A DNA stretch of 64,000 bases from Perlabentimonas sp041656735. GTDB taxonomy: Bacteria; Bacteroidota; Bacteroidia; Bacteroidales; Tenuifilaceae. The position numbers and the translations under genes are program-made. Positions 44,885-53,846 of the stretch are shown piece by piece (the stretch's first letter is position 1; every line of letters starts with the position of its first letter). The notes beneath the pieces are model-generated. The model made no database searches. It worked only from the letters and a program-made list of their open reading frames with translations, and was not told the origin of the DNA. The stretch lies in assembly GCA_041656735.1 (NCBI GenBank), contig JBBACY010000010.1:1-64000 (forward strand). Direction: 5' to 3'.

Positions 44885-45412
44885 ATGCGACGAACTAATA
44901 TGCTGAAAACTCTGACTCTGTTAGCGCTAGCTACAATTATCTTTTCTTGCAATTCTAATCCTAAAAAGGAGAGTGTTGAAAATAAAAAAGCAGAAATAAT
45001 TCCCATTGTTGATTTCGATGGGGCGAAACCTTTATTGCACAAAGATAGCGACACGTTATATGTTGTAAATTTTTGGGCCACGTGGTGCGCTCCTTGTGTT
45101 AAGGAAATCCCATATTTCGAGCAAATAGCTAAGGAATTTACCAATCGAAAACTAAAAGTTATTTTAATAAACCTCGACTTCCCAAACCATTATGAAAGTC
45201 GGCTAATTCCGTTTGTAGAAGAAAATGGCATAAAATCATCCATAGTAATGCTCGATGACCCTGATGCAAACCGCTGGATAAACGAGATAAATACTGGTTG
45301 GAGTGGGTCAATTCCAGCAACCCTAATGTACAATAGGCACGAACGTAGGTTTTTTGAGCAAGAATTTACCTATGATGAACTTAAAAATGCTGTAACATCC
45401 TTTGATTTTTAA
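44885..45412 (+). CDS. TlpA/thioredoxin-like lipoprotein
   Basis: A roughly 175-residue protein with a lipobox (TIIFSC) and a thioredoxin fold. The redox motif is WCAPC in VVNFWATWCAPCVKEIPYFEQIA, and the cis-Pro loop is SGSIPATLMYN. It is typical of envelope thiol-disulfide reductases of the TlpA/ResA group. I chose the ATG at 44885; 44900 (MLKTLTLLAL) is also plausible, while the ORF's first ATG at 44786 would put 33 unlikely residues before the signal peptide. It lies 29 bp before the next thioredoxin-like gene. Confidence 0.85.
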   Translation: MRRTNMLKTLTLLALATIIFSCNSNPKKESVENKKAEIIPIVDFDGAKPLLHKDSDTLYVVNFWATWCAPCVKEIPYFEQIAKEFTNRKLKVILINLDFPNHYESRLIPFVEENGIKSSIVMLDDPDANRWINEINTGWSGSIPATLMYNRHERRFFEQEFTYDELKNAVTSFDF

Positions 45413-45441
45413 AACGGAAACTAATTAAAACAAATATCGCT

Positions 45442-46044
45442 ATGAAAAAAATGATTCTCTTCATCTCAATGGTTGCCCTTGCAGCAACCACCGCACTTGG
45501 CCAAGGCTATAAAATTGGCGACAAGGCAATGGATTTTAATCTGAAAAATGTAGACGGCAAAATGGTGTCGATGGCAAATAATGTAGATGCCAAAGGGTTT
45601 GTTGTAATCTTTTCGTGCAATCACTGCCCCTACGTAATTGCCTATGAAGACAGAATGATTGATTTACACAATAAGTATGCACCAAAAGGCTATCCTATAA
45701 TTGCGATTAATCCGAACGACCCCGAGATTCAGCCTCAGGATAGTTACGAAAATATGATTAAAAGAGCAAACGACAAGAATTTTCCATTCGCATATTTGCT
45801 CGACAAAGGGCAGAAAGTTTTTCCTGTTTACGGCGCAACTAAAACGCCACACGTTTACCTACTAAACAAAAAAGGGAATGATTTAATTGTAGAATACATT
45901 GGTACAATAGATAACAATTACCAGGATGCATCGAAGGTAACTGAAACCTACCTTGCCAATGCTATTGATGACTTACTGGCTGGCAAGAAACCAAGCGTAA
46001 CAGAAACTAAAGCAATTGGTTGTAGCATAAAGATAAAAAAGTAA
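45442..46044 (+). CDS. Secreted thioredoxin-like/AhpC-TSA family protein
   Basis: A 200-residue protein with a signal peptide (cleavage near ALGQGY). The redoxin domain begins KIGDKAMDFNLKNVDGKMVSM, with FSCNHCPYVIAYEDRM as the active-site region (C-x-x-C as CNHC). PHVYLLNKKGN supplies the cis-Pro loop, and GCSIKIKK at the C-terminus has another Cys. The group is usually annotated as a peroxiredoxin or thioredoxin-family protein. With its upstream neighbour it forms a two-gene envelope redox unit. Confidence 0.85.
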   Translation: MKKMILFISMVALAATTALGQGYKIGDKAMDFNLKNVDGKMVSMANNVDAKGFVVIFSCNHCPYVIAYEDRMIDLHNKYAPKGYPIIAINPNDPEIQPQDSYENMIKRANDKNFPFAYLLDKGQKVFPVYGATKTPHVYLLNKKGNDLIVEYIGTIDNNYQDASKVTETYLANAIDDLLAGKKPSVTETKAIGCSIKIKK

Positions 46045-46059
46045 CAACGGCTTTAAAAC

Positions 46060-46102
46060 GCAAAAAACGAGGCAGACGAAATTCGCCTGCCTCGTTTTTT
46101 AT
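46060..46102. terminator. Bidirectional terminator
   Basis: AAAAAACGAGGCAG and CTGCCTCGTTTTTT form a 14-bp stem between the redoxin and rubrerythrin genes, with T runs on both strands. Confidence 0.9.
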
Positions 46103-46119
46103 AATAGGCTGGTATAGGA

Positions 46120-46692
46120 CTAATAATTCTCGGCCAACACCTCAAAGTAATCAATAGGATGTTGACAGGCTGGGCAATTCTTAAGCGCTTTTTTTCCTGT
46201 ATGATGGTAGCCACACTTACGGCACACCCAAACAACCTCTTCATCCTTCTCAAAAACCTTTCCCTCCTCAATATTTTTAAGTAGCTTTAGGTAACGCTCC
46301 TCGTGCTCCTTTTCAACCTTGGCAATCATTTTAAATGCAGTGGCAACCTTTTTAAAACCTTCCTTTTCGGCCATCTCGGCAAATGCTGGGTAAAGGTCGG
46401 CCCACTCCTCGTGCTCACCCATGGCGGCAGCCTTCAAATTCTCAGCAGTTGTTCCAATTACTCCAGCTGGGTACGAAGCGGTAATCTCAACCATTCCGCC
46501 CTCAAGAAATTGGAAGAAAACTTTTGCATGCTGCTCCTCCTGCATTGCTGTTTGCATAAACAGCTCGGATATTTGCTCATAACCTTCCTTTTTTGCCACC
46601 TTAGCAAAATAAGTATACCTGTTTTTTGCTTGCGATTCACCAGCGAATGACTTAAGCAAATTCTTTTCGGTTTCAGTTCCTCTAATGCTCAT
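46120..46692 (-). CDS. rbr: Rubrerythrin
   Basis: A 190-residue protein. The diiron four-helix domain has ESQAKNRYTYFAKVAKKEGYEQIS and EEQHAKVFFQFL in the first half, and EKEHEERYLKLL in the second. The C-terminal rubredoxin domain is VCRKCGYHHTGKKALKNCPACQHPIDYF (four Cys). It reduces hydrogen peroxide in anaerobes. A -7 box TAGCTTTG (46734-46727, minus) predicts a leader of about 30 nt. Together with FprA at 53847 it suggests a strict or near-strict anaerobe coping with oxygen. Confidence 0.95.
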   Translation of the reverse strand: MSIRGTETEKNLLKSFAGESQAKNRYTYFAKVAKKEGYEQISELFMQTAMQEEQHAKVFFQFLEGGMVEITASYPAGVIGTTAENLKAAAMGEHEEWADLYPAFAEMAEKEGFKKVATAFKMIAKVEKEHEERYLKLLKNIEEGKVFEKDEEVVWVCRKCGYHHTGKKALKNCPACQHPIDYFEVLAENY

Positions 46693-46964
46693 AGTATAGT
46701 ATGTTTATGTTAAAAAATTGAACTATCAAAGCTAACTCTATTTTAGAAAAAATCTAAATGCAAATCGCATAAATGCAGCAATCTATAATTAGTCTAAATC
46801 TTAATGTGGGGATGTAAAACTACAGCTGATCTTTTCAAACTAATTATTAAACGCTAAATTTGTTTTAATTGTATTCGTTGCTTTGTTGGCCAACTAACCA
46901 AGTAACAATATATAGAAGTTAAATAGTGCCTGACAATCTTCTAAATAGAGCAAAAATAATTACT

Positions 46965-47381
46965 ATGAAAAGTTATCGTAAAGAACTTTGGTTTGAAACC
47001 AAAAACAGAAGGGAATACCTAAACATTACACCTGAGGTAGAAAATTGCCTTGCCCAAAGTGGAATAAAAGAGGGCTTTGCCTTGGTAAACGCAATGCATA
47101 TAACGGCAAGTGTTTTTATTAATGATGATGAGTCGGGTTTGCTCCACGATTTTGAAATTTGGCTTGAGAAGTTAGCCCCCGAAAAACCGCACTCTCAATA
47201 TAAACACAACGGATATGAGGATAATGCCGATGGCCACCTAAAACGAAGCATTATGGGGCGTGAAGTGGTGGTTGCCATAACCAATGGGCAGCTGGATTTT
47301 GGCCCGTGGGAGCAAATTTTTTACGGCGAGTTCGATGGCAATCGTAAGAAAAGAGTGCTGGTGAAAATTATTGGGGAATAA
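46965..47381 (+). CDS. YjbQ/UPF0047 family protein (copy 2)
   Basis: A 138-residue paralogue of the protein at 41651, with AMHITASVFINDDESGLLHDFEIWL and ITNGQLDFGPWEQIFYGEFDG. The His is kept but the central motif is INDDE where copy 1 has INENAD. It ends VLVKIIGE. The ATG at 46965 (MKSYRKELWFETKNRREY) matches the family's usual start; a GTG 13 codons upstream was not chosen. A -7 box TAAATTTG lies at 46855-46862. Confidence 0.87.
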   Translation: MKSYRKELWFETKNRREYLNITPEVENCLAQSGIKEGFALVNAMHITASVFINDDESGLLHDFEIWLEKLAPEKPHSQYKHNGYEDNADGHLKRSIMGREVVVAITNGQLDFGPWEQIFYGEFDGNRKKRVLVKIIGE

Positions 47382-47424
47382 CCACTTGGCAATTTTATTG
47401 TAACCAACTTTTACACTAAAGTCT

Positions 47425-48093
47425 ATGCCATTTATCGATTTTCATACGCACAAACACCAACTAGCTGATGGCGATATTATTGCTGTAAATTGCTATGCGG
47501 CCAACGAAATGGATACAGCCAATATCACAAATTATTTTACGCTAGGAATTCACCCTTGGGATGCGAATATAAGTCAAGTTGATATGTATCTGGATAGGAT
47601 AATGAGCTACACGAAAAATTCAAAAATGTTAGGCATTGGCGAGATTGGACTAGATAAAACCAAAGGGCCAAAGATTGATATTCAACAAGAAGTTTTTATT
47701 AAACAGCTAAAAATTGCCGCCGCAATGCAAAAACCGGTAACCATTCATTGTGTAAAAGCATGGGATGAGCTGCTTGCTATTAAGGCACTGCATTCAGATG
47801 CATTTTTGTGGGCAGTGCATGGGTTTAATGGCTCGCAGCAGCTAGCCAAGCAACTTGTAGATAAAGGCTTCTATCTTTCTATTGGCTCTTCAATTCTAAA
47901 TGAGCAATCAAAGTTACAAAGTACTTTGTGCCACATTCCCCTTAATCGCCTGTTCCTCGAAACAGATGCATCGGGCGTTGCCATCAAGGAAATTTACGAA
48001 GCGGTTGCAGTAAAACTGCATATTACAGTTGATAGCCTTAAGCAGCAGATTAACAAAAACTTCAGCGAGTTTTACCTGATTGAACCATTGTAG
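47425..48093 (+). CDS. TatD-family metal-dependent hydrolase
   Basis: A 222-residue protein of the TatD DNase family. Metal ligands seen are FHTH (7-9), GIGEIGLD (Glu), TIHCVKAWDE (His), AVHGFNG (His) and ETDASG (Asp). It is shorter than E. coli TatD (260) but typical for Bacteroidota. Likely a nuclease or phosphoesterase of unknown target. Its last 32 bases overlap the end of the convergent gene. Confidence 0.87.
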   Translation: MPFIDFHTHKHQLADGDIIAVNCYAANEMDTANITNYFTLGIHPWDANISQVDMYLDRIMSYTKNSKMLGIGEIGLDKTKGPKIDIQQEVFIKQLKIAAAMQKPVTIHCVKAWDELLAIKALHSDAFLWAVHGFNGSQQLAKQLVDKGFYLSIGSSILNEQSKLQSTLCHIPLNRLFLETDASGVAIKEIYEAVAVKLHITVDSLKQQINKNFSEFYLIEPL

Positions 48094-49159
48094 GAATATG
48101 CCCCTTTCCATTTATCCAGAATGCCCCCATACAATCGGCAGTAAGGCACGAGTGAGCAGGTAAAACCACCAAAAAATCATCATCTTTCAAGACATTCATT
48201 GCATTGGCACTAATTGCTCTAACCATTCCATGCTCCTGCGATACGGATTCAAGATAAAGACCCTCTATTGGCTCGCTCCAAGTGCCATCGTTTTGTAATT
48301 TACAGATAGCACCAAAGGATTTGTTGCCACTCAAATCAATGTAAAAATCTTTTGAAAGATGAACCGCCCCACCCCATATGGCAATCAAATTTCTTTCTGG
48401 ATATCGGGCAACTATTGGGCAAGCCAAACCAACGGCAATTTGATGTGAAGCGCAAATACCATTCGATGCCTGTTGCATATCAAAAAACGCATTATTACCC
48501 GGACGGAGTTCGTTTACATCCATAAATTCATCAGCCACAATGCTAGTTGGCGTATCGCCGTAGGAAAATATAGCATTGGGATACTTATTGTTTAAAAGAA
48601 TAAACTTGCTAATTGTTTCTAAATTAAGAGCTGCAATTTTTTTTGCTGAAATATTATACGAGTGCCCAGCGTGTGTTAAAAAGCCTGTAAATTTCAGGTG
48701 CTGTGAGGCATTAAGTTTGGTAACAACCTCATCAATACCATCCAAATCGTAGGGTTGAAAACCCGTGCGACCCTGGCCAGAATCAATCTCAATTAGCACA
48801 TTTACATTCTGAGAAATGGAACTGATTAATGCCTCTGCATTCTCTTCCGATGAAATTACTAGCTGAAGGGTTACCCTACAGGCCAAATCTGATACAGCAT
48901 CGGCTTGCTGCTTAACATACGGAAAAGCAATGGTAATATCGTTCCAACCATTACCTGCAAAGTACTGTGCCATAGGCACCGACGATACAGCAATTTTATT
49001 AATACCGTAATCTTTAAACCACTGACCAATCTCTGCACTTTGATGCGTTTTAAAATGAGGGCGGTAAGCCATTCCGAGTTTCTCGGCTTTTTGTGCCATA
49101 AACTTAATGTTGGTACGGCATTTTGCCTCGTCGAGAATTAGTGTTGGTTTATTGAACAT
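48062..49159 (-). CDS. D-threonine aldolase / D-serine dehydratase-like PLP enzyme
   Basis: A 365-residue fold-type III PLP enzyme. MAYRPHFKTHQS supplies the PLP lysine (Lys37), IEIDSGQGRTGF and FLTHAGHSYN follow, and the C-terminal metal site is PAHSCLTAD. In characterised enzymes the metal pair is His-x-Cys in D-serine dehydratase and His-x-Asp in D-threonine aldolase; here it is His-x-Cys, which favours D-serine dehydratase. The gene converges on and overlaps tatD, and a heptanucleotide repeat tract lies upstream of its ATG. Confidence 0.83.
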   Translation of the reverse strand: MFNKPTLILDEAKCRTNIKFMAQKAEKLGMAYRPHFKTHQSAEIGQWFKDYGINKIAVSSVPMAQYFAGNGWNDITIAFPYVKQQADAVSDLACRVTLQLVISSEENAEALISSISQNVNVLIEIDSGQGRTGFQPYDLDGIDEVVTKLNASQHLKFTGFLTHAGHSYNISAKKIAALNLETISKFILLNNKYPNAIFSYGDTPTSIVADEFMDVNELRPGNNAFFDMQQASNGICASHQIAVGLACPIVARYPERNLIAIWGGAVHLSKDFYIDLSGNKSFGAICKLQNDGTWSEPIEGLYLESVSQEHGMVRAISANAMNVLKDDDFLVVLPAHSCLTADCMGAFWINGKGHIPTMVQSGKTR

Positions 49160-49180
49160 GATAAATCTGAGTTATAATTT

Positions 49181-49248
49181 TTAGCTTTTGGCTTTTGGCT
49201 TTTAGCTGTTGGTTGTTGGCTGTTGGCTGTTGGCTGTTGGCTGTTGGC
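49181..49248. repeat. Heptanucleotide tandem repeat tract
   Basis: About nine imperfect copies of a 7-bp unit, first as TTTTGGC/TTTTAGC and then as TGTTGGC, lie between two genes, 22 bp upstream of the ATG of the D-serine dehydratase-like gene (minus strand). Such tracts change length by slippage. Confidence 0.85.
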
Positions 49249-49292
49249 GCTTCGCGTATTATAATTGTGTAGGCAAACCCCTTATTAGCAAC

Positions 49293-50057
49293 TTACTCAA
49301 TATAAACCTCTAGCCCATCGTAGGCAAGCATCACATTAGGTGGCAACTCTTTCTGAACTTCGCTGTAAAGTCCAATTTTATGGCTAATATGCGTTAGGAA
49401 TGCTTGCTTTGGGTTGACCTTTTTTATAATATCTAAAGCCTCAGGTAAGCTAAAATGCGAAACATGGCTCTTCCTTCGAAGGGCATTAATCACCAAAACT
49501 TCAGTGTCGGCAATTTTTCTCATCTCCGAATCTGGAATAAGGCTAGCATCTGTAATATAGGTTAATTTGCCTATTTTAAAGCCATAAATTGGGAGTTTAG
49601 CATGGTACAACCGAATGGGTAGAATTTCAATATCGCCAATTTTTATGGGGTTGCCACTAATCGGGCAAAGATTCATTTCGGGTGAACCAGGGTACTTATA
49701 CTCAGCAAAAACGTAAGAGAATTCGTTCTGTATTGCCTCAATTACCCTTGATTCGGCCCAAACATCCATAGCCCGTTGTTGTAAGTAATTAAAAGCTCTA
49801 ACATCATCGAGCCCAGCAATATGATCGCGGTGCTCATGCGTAAGCAAAATCGCATCGAGTTTTTTAACATTTGCCCTAAGCATTTGCTGACGAAAATCGG
49901 GGCCTGCATCTATGGCAATAGTTGTACCCTTATACTCAATCAGTGCCGAAGTTCGCAGCCTTTTATCGCGACTATCGGATGATGCGCATATACTGCATGA
50001 ACAGCCAATAATTGGAACCCCTTGGGACGTCCCGGTACCTAAAAATGTAAATTTCAA
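49293..50057 (-). CDS. MBL-fold metallo-hydrolase, PhnP-like
   Basis: A 254-residue protein. The N-terminus FLGTGTSQGVPIIGCSCSIC (4-23) has the Cys-rich loop typical of PhnP-like phosphodiesterases. The metal motif is THEHRDHIAG (near 74-83), and YITDASLIP and FLTHISHKIG give further ligands. Members hydrolyse cyclic phosphodiesters; the natural substrate here is unknown. It lies beyond the heptamer tract. Confidence 0.88.
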   Translation of the reverse strand: MKFTFLGTGTSQGVPIIGCSCSICASSDSRDKRLRTSALIEYKGTTIAIDAGPDFRQQMLRANVKKLDAILLTHEHRDHIAGLDDVRAFNYLQQRAMDVWAESRVIEAIQNEFSYVFAEYKYPGSPEMNLCPISGNPIKIGDIEILPIRLYHAKLPIYGFKIGKLTYITDASLIPDSEMRKIADTEVLVINALRRKSHVSHFSLPEALDIIKKVNPKQAFLTHISHKIGLYSEVQKELPPNVMLAYDGLEVYIE

Positions 50058-50165
50058 ATTAGTTAAAGTTTTTGTATGCCTTTCGATTTATATCATTCCA
50101 CATACTTTAAAAATAAAATACTATAAATAGCAAACCTAAAATATTATCGTAACACTATAACCCTC

Positions 50166-51116
50166 TCAAGTGGTTTTTATAGCAATATTTTTCACTTTCT
50201 GCTTTTTACCATTCGCTTTAACAGACAGGTAAATAAGGTAAACTAGCACCAAAACAGCCAATACTGCCGAAGGGATTGCAGCCTCTTTTCCAAAGAAAGT
50301 TAAAGCGGTAAATACCGAGAACCCTGAGCTTTTTATGGTAGAGAGCATGTTTTGTGTAACAGCTAAATCTTTGGGCACTTTAAGCTGGGCTGCAACAATA
50401 TTGTAAACAGCACCTAACCCGAAGGTTGCAAGTAGTATGGTAACACCAACCAATAAAAGCACTTCGGGGTCCGAAAAAAACACCTGCCGATTCATACCCA
50501 CTGCAACAAAAATGAGTATGGCAAACCCAAAATCAACCACTTTCCCCCTAACTACTTGCACAAATTTAAAAATTGACTTAGTTCGTAATATTTGGGCTAA
50601 AAAAAGAGGTATTAACACCAATTTAACCATCGTTATAAATAAATCGTATGAGCTAAGAGCCATATCTTTAGAAAAGGTATTTACAAGTATTGGAGCTATA
50701 AAAATTGATGCAAAGAAAGCGCCCGTAACTGCAATTATGGCATATTCTACTCTCCCTTTTAAAATTAATGAGAAAGGAATTATAGCCACACCTGGCGGGG
50801 CTGCAACAATTACTACGAACCCATAAAAAAGTTCCTTTGTGGGCATAAGTAACCATGCAATGGGTAAAAGAACTATCCCGAAAACTAAGTAGTTTAAAAC
50901 GGCGCCTACTGCAAAGGGTTTCGCTACCGACTTAAAACCTTTAATAAGCATCAGGTTTAAACCAGTCATAGCAAAAGTCATTGTTATGCCAAGAACATAA
51001 ACATTAAAATCTTTTAGATAGGGAGCGTAATCGCCAAAAATAAGACCGAGAATAACCGCCAGAACGAGTATTATATTTCTGTTAAAAATTATTGATTTAA
51101 TAAAATTCATTGTCAC
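50166..51116 (-). CDS. BASS-family Na+-coupled transporter
   Basis: A 316-residue protein with nine or ten hydrophobic helices of the bile acid:sodium symporter superfamily: ITMTFAMTGLNLML early, VVIVAAPPGVAIIPFSLILKG in the middle and TQNMLSTIKSSGFSVFTALTFFG in the second half, where the family has its crossover helices. Substrate (organic anion, arsenite or other) cannot be read from this. It ends in a basic tail. A -7 box TATCTTTG (51139-51132, minus) predicts a very short leader. Confidence 0.8.
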   Translation of the reverse strand: MTMNFIKSIIFNRNIILVLAVILGLIFGDYAPYLKDFNVYVLGITMTFAMTGLNLMLIKGFKSVAKPFAVGAVLNYLVFGIVLLPIAWLLMPTKELFYGFVVIVAAPPGVAIIPFSLILKGRVEYAIIAVTGAFFASIFIAPILVNTFSKDMALSSYDLFITMVKLVLIPLFLAQILRTKSIFKFVQVVRGKVVDFGFAILIFVAVGMNRQVFFSDPEVLLLVGVTILLATFGLGAVYNIVAAQLKVPKDLAVTQNMLSTIKSSGFSVFTALTFFGKEAAIPSAVLAVLVLVYLIYLSVKANGKKQKVKNIAIKTT

Positions 51117-51139
51117 TTACGTTTTAGAATACAAAGATA

Positions 51140-51457
51140 TAAAAAGGACCCCTTGAATCACAGAAAACACAAACATTTGACGTTTGTTCGCTTGCGGGTA
51201 ATGACTAAAATGTAAAATGCTCAACCTCTTTGTTTTCTTATTGTACTGATATATGTTTATAGTGTTAAACATGCTACGTTCGATAGTTCTAGAAGACTCA
51301 TTATAACCCTCCATTATAAATATACGGGTACAGGATTAAGATGAAAAATTGATGAGCAGTAAATTATCAAACTATTACGATGGATAGTAATGTACAGGCA
51401 TAATTTAAGTTAGACAAAACAACAATCACACAAAAAATGATTGACTTCGGGGCATTC
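51140..51457. other. Intergenic region
   Basis: No gene I can support. It is AT-rich between the BASS gene and the 7TM-DISM gene. A 65-codon ORF inside has no family features. Confidence 0.5.
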
Positions 51458-53494
51458 CTATTCCGTTTTGCTATTTTTATTCGCACTTTTCAAAGTATCC
51501 ACTTCCAGCAGTAGTTTCTCGTAATTCTCTTTATAGAATTCTAACTCTTGCAAACTTTCCATTATGTGCTCTTCCTTTTCCTGTATCTCGGCGGTTTGTT
51601 CCTGAAATTGTTTAATAAGGTTGATGTTTCTATCGTTCATCCTCGTATTATTCAAATTGTTGGCTATACTAAAAGCAATTCTCTTAATAAACTCAACCTC
51701 TTCTGCCTTAAACTCATCAAACCGTGCAAGTTCAATTACCCCCAAAACAGCCTCATCGGTACTTAGTGGTGTTATAAGAATACTTTTGGGTTTACTGCTA
51801 CCCAGGCCTGAACTGATATTGTAATAGTTCTCTGGAATATTGTTAATAATTTTAAGCTCATTGTCAAGAAAAGTGGCACCAACTAGCCCATCGCCAATCT
51901 CCATTTTCGATTGAGTTTCTGCATCCTTTTTACTAATGCCATATTGAGCAACCAGCTCAAGTTTTCTGCCCTCTTCACCATCGTTAACAATGTACAATGC
52001 ACCAAGTTTAACCCCCATATACTTAATTAAGGTGGTTAAAACCTTTCGGCTAAGGGCATCAAAATCGTTCTTGTTTGTTGATAATACATGATTTATTTTA
52101 GTTACACCTCTATTGATCCACTGTTGAATTTTTTCTTTTTCCTGATGCAAAACCATCGTATTATGCTGTTTTTGCAGCTCTTTTGTTCTTTCCTCGATAT
52201 TCTTTTCAAGGCTATCCTTTTCAAGTGAAAGCTGATAGGACAGAAGTTCGTTCTGGTTTATCGCCTTTGCCGACCTGCTGGTTATTATAAACGACTGCAA
52301 CAGCATAAATGCAACCAATCCATAAGGAGCAATGTAAGATGCTTGTATTAGCTCCATACTGCTTAAAACATCGGAAATTGTTGTTGCATAGAGCAAAAAC
52401 ATACCTAAAAACGATAAAAATGCACCCTCTCTTTTTTTGAAAGATGCTATAAGGAGAACGCCAAACGTTAAGTAAAGCCCACCCAGAAGCAGGTAAAGTT
52501 CAAAAACCAAACTAAATTTACCGTAAACCGACGCAGGTGTTGCAAAAATGAAGATTGAAAACACAGCACCCAAATAAAATAAAAGGTTTTTCATTGTTTT
52601 AGGGAAGTCTTGTTTATACTGGTTGTATAAAAACAAGACAAAAAATGGGATGGTGCAGTAGCCCGAAAAATTATCTAATTTAAGAAGCAGTTCCCAATTA
52701 ATTTGAGGAAAAAGGGAGCTGATTATTCTATCGCCCGTTGAAATATATCGTAGAATCATTACCAGAGTTAGCATACCAAAATATAAATTTGACACATCTT
52801 TGCGTCTAAAAATATACATATTGATATGGTTAAGACCAATAACCAGTACAATTCCTATTACCAATAGATTAAGTATATCTAAATATCTACTTGATTTTTT
52901 TAGCGCATTATACGAGCCAATAAACATTGGCCTAGCCAAACCCGCCCTAGGATGAGAGTAGTTTGAAACTTGAACAACAAATTCGAGCCTAACCACATCG
53001 TTTTCAGAACCATTAACCACAAAGGGGATATCGTCAATTAAAAACTTTGGAACATGTTCCTCCTTGGTCTTTGCCACTACCCCAGCCTCAGCAACTGCTT
53101 CGCCGTTTATCCAAATTTTGTAACTGGTGAAAATTGAAGGGATTCTAATTCCGAGTATCTGTTCCTCTGGCTTACCCTTTACATCAACCCAAAAACGATA
53201 GGTTGCGAAACCATTACTGGGCAGTTTTTCATTATTGATACTGTAAGAAGCCCACGATTTGGGTATTTTAAAATATTGGGGCTCTGCTATGGCTTCAATA
53301 TTCTCAAAATCATTGGGAGAGTAACTCCTATTCCAATAAAATTCAACATCGCCACTAATTTTCTCGATCGATTTATATAAGTCAACCTCTGCATTTGAAA
53401 AATTGATAACGCCTTTTTGTGGTTGCCCAAAAAGTAAGGTAAATGCCATTACGCTCAAACCGATAACTAGAATGGCGCGTTTTAAACTTTTCAT
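51458..53494 (-). CDS. 7TM-DISM receptor with coiled coil and GAF domain
   Basis: A roughly 678-residue protein. After the signal peptide (MKSLKRAILVIGLSVMAFTLLFG) comes a jelly-roll-like extracytoplasmic domain (YWNRSYSPNDFE through RLEFVVQVSNYSHPRAGL), then seven TM helices of the 7TMR-DISM type (about 210-420). A coiled coil and a GAF domain follow (LVGATFLDNELKIINNIP, SILITPLSTDEAVLGVIELARFDEF), ending in a long coiled coil. No kinase or cyclase domain is present, so it probably acts through a partner. The start at 53494 is preferred over an ATG 58 codons upstream. Confidence 0.83.
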   Translation of the reverse strand: MKSLKRAILVIGLSVMAFTLLFGQPQKGVINFSNAEVDLYKSIEKISGDVEFYWNRSYSPNDFENIEAIAEPQYFKIPKSWASYSINNEKLPSNGFATYRFWVDVKGKPEEQILGIRIPSIFTSYKIWINGEAVAEAGVVAKTKEEHVPKFLIDDIPFVVNGSENDVVRLEFVVQVSNYSHPRAGLARPMFIGSYNALKKSSRYLDILNLLVIGIVLVIGLNHINMYIFRRKDVSNLYFGMLTLVMILRYISTGDRIISSLFPQINWELLLKLDNFSGYCTIPFFVLFLYNQYKQDFPKTMKNLLFYLGAVFSIFIFATPASVYGKFSLVFELYLLLGGLYLTFGVLLIASFKKREGAFLSFLGMFLLYATTISDVLSSMELIQASYIAPYGLVAFMLLQSFIITSRSAKAINQNELLSYQLSLEKDSLEKNIEERTKELQKQHNTMVLHQEKEKIQQWINRGVTKINHVLSTNKNDFDALSRKVLTTLIKYMGVKLGALYIVNDGEEGRKLELVAQYGISKKDAETQSKMEIGDGLVGATFLDNELKIINNIPENYYNISSGLGSSKPKSILITPLSTDEAVLGVIELARFDEFKAEEVEFIKRIAFSIANNLNNTRMNDRNINLIKQFQEQTAEIQEKEEHIMESLQELEFYKENYEKLLLEVDTLKSANKNSKTE

Positions 53495-53688
53495 ATTTCT
53501 GAAAGTGTATTTTGGATTGGAAAATATTTTGGATTTAAAACTAACTATTTTTATTAAGAAACAGGGCATACCATTGCCATTTTTTTGCCAAAAATCTAGT
53601 TCCAAATGCAGCTTGCACGGCTTTGCTTTGTTTTCGACTGTACAATTCATAGTTTGACTTTGCCACAATTACCAAAGTTTACTAAAAG

Positions 53689-53717
53689 GTAAAGGCTGTC
53701 TATAGACAGCCTTTTTT
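53689..53717. terminator. Hairpin terminator upstream of the 7TM-DISM gene
   Basis: AAAGGCTGTC-TATA-GACAGCCTTTTTT. T-rich on the plus strand; it could end minus-strand transcripts of fprA less efficiently. Confidence 0.65.
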
Positions 53718-53846
53718 GTAACTTTAAGTAATCATCCGTGTTGCTCAAGAAAGAGTGATACCTCATAGGGAACTTATTAGAAACTAAGGTACTGCGAACA
53801 AAGGTATAACACGAAAAATTATAAAATTATTTAGTTCCTCTTCGTA

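Noticed and set aside
46926..46964. GTG start for the second YjbQ gene
   Set aside because: The added 13 residues have no counterpart in the first copy, and the ATG at 46965 aligns with the family N-terminus.
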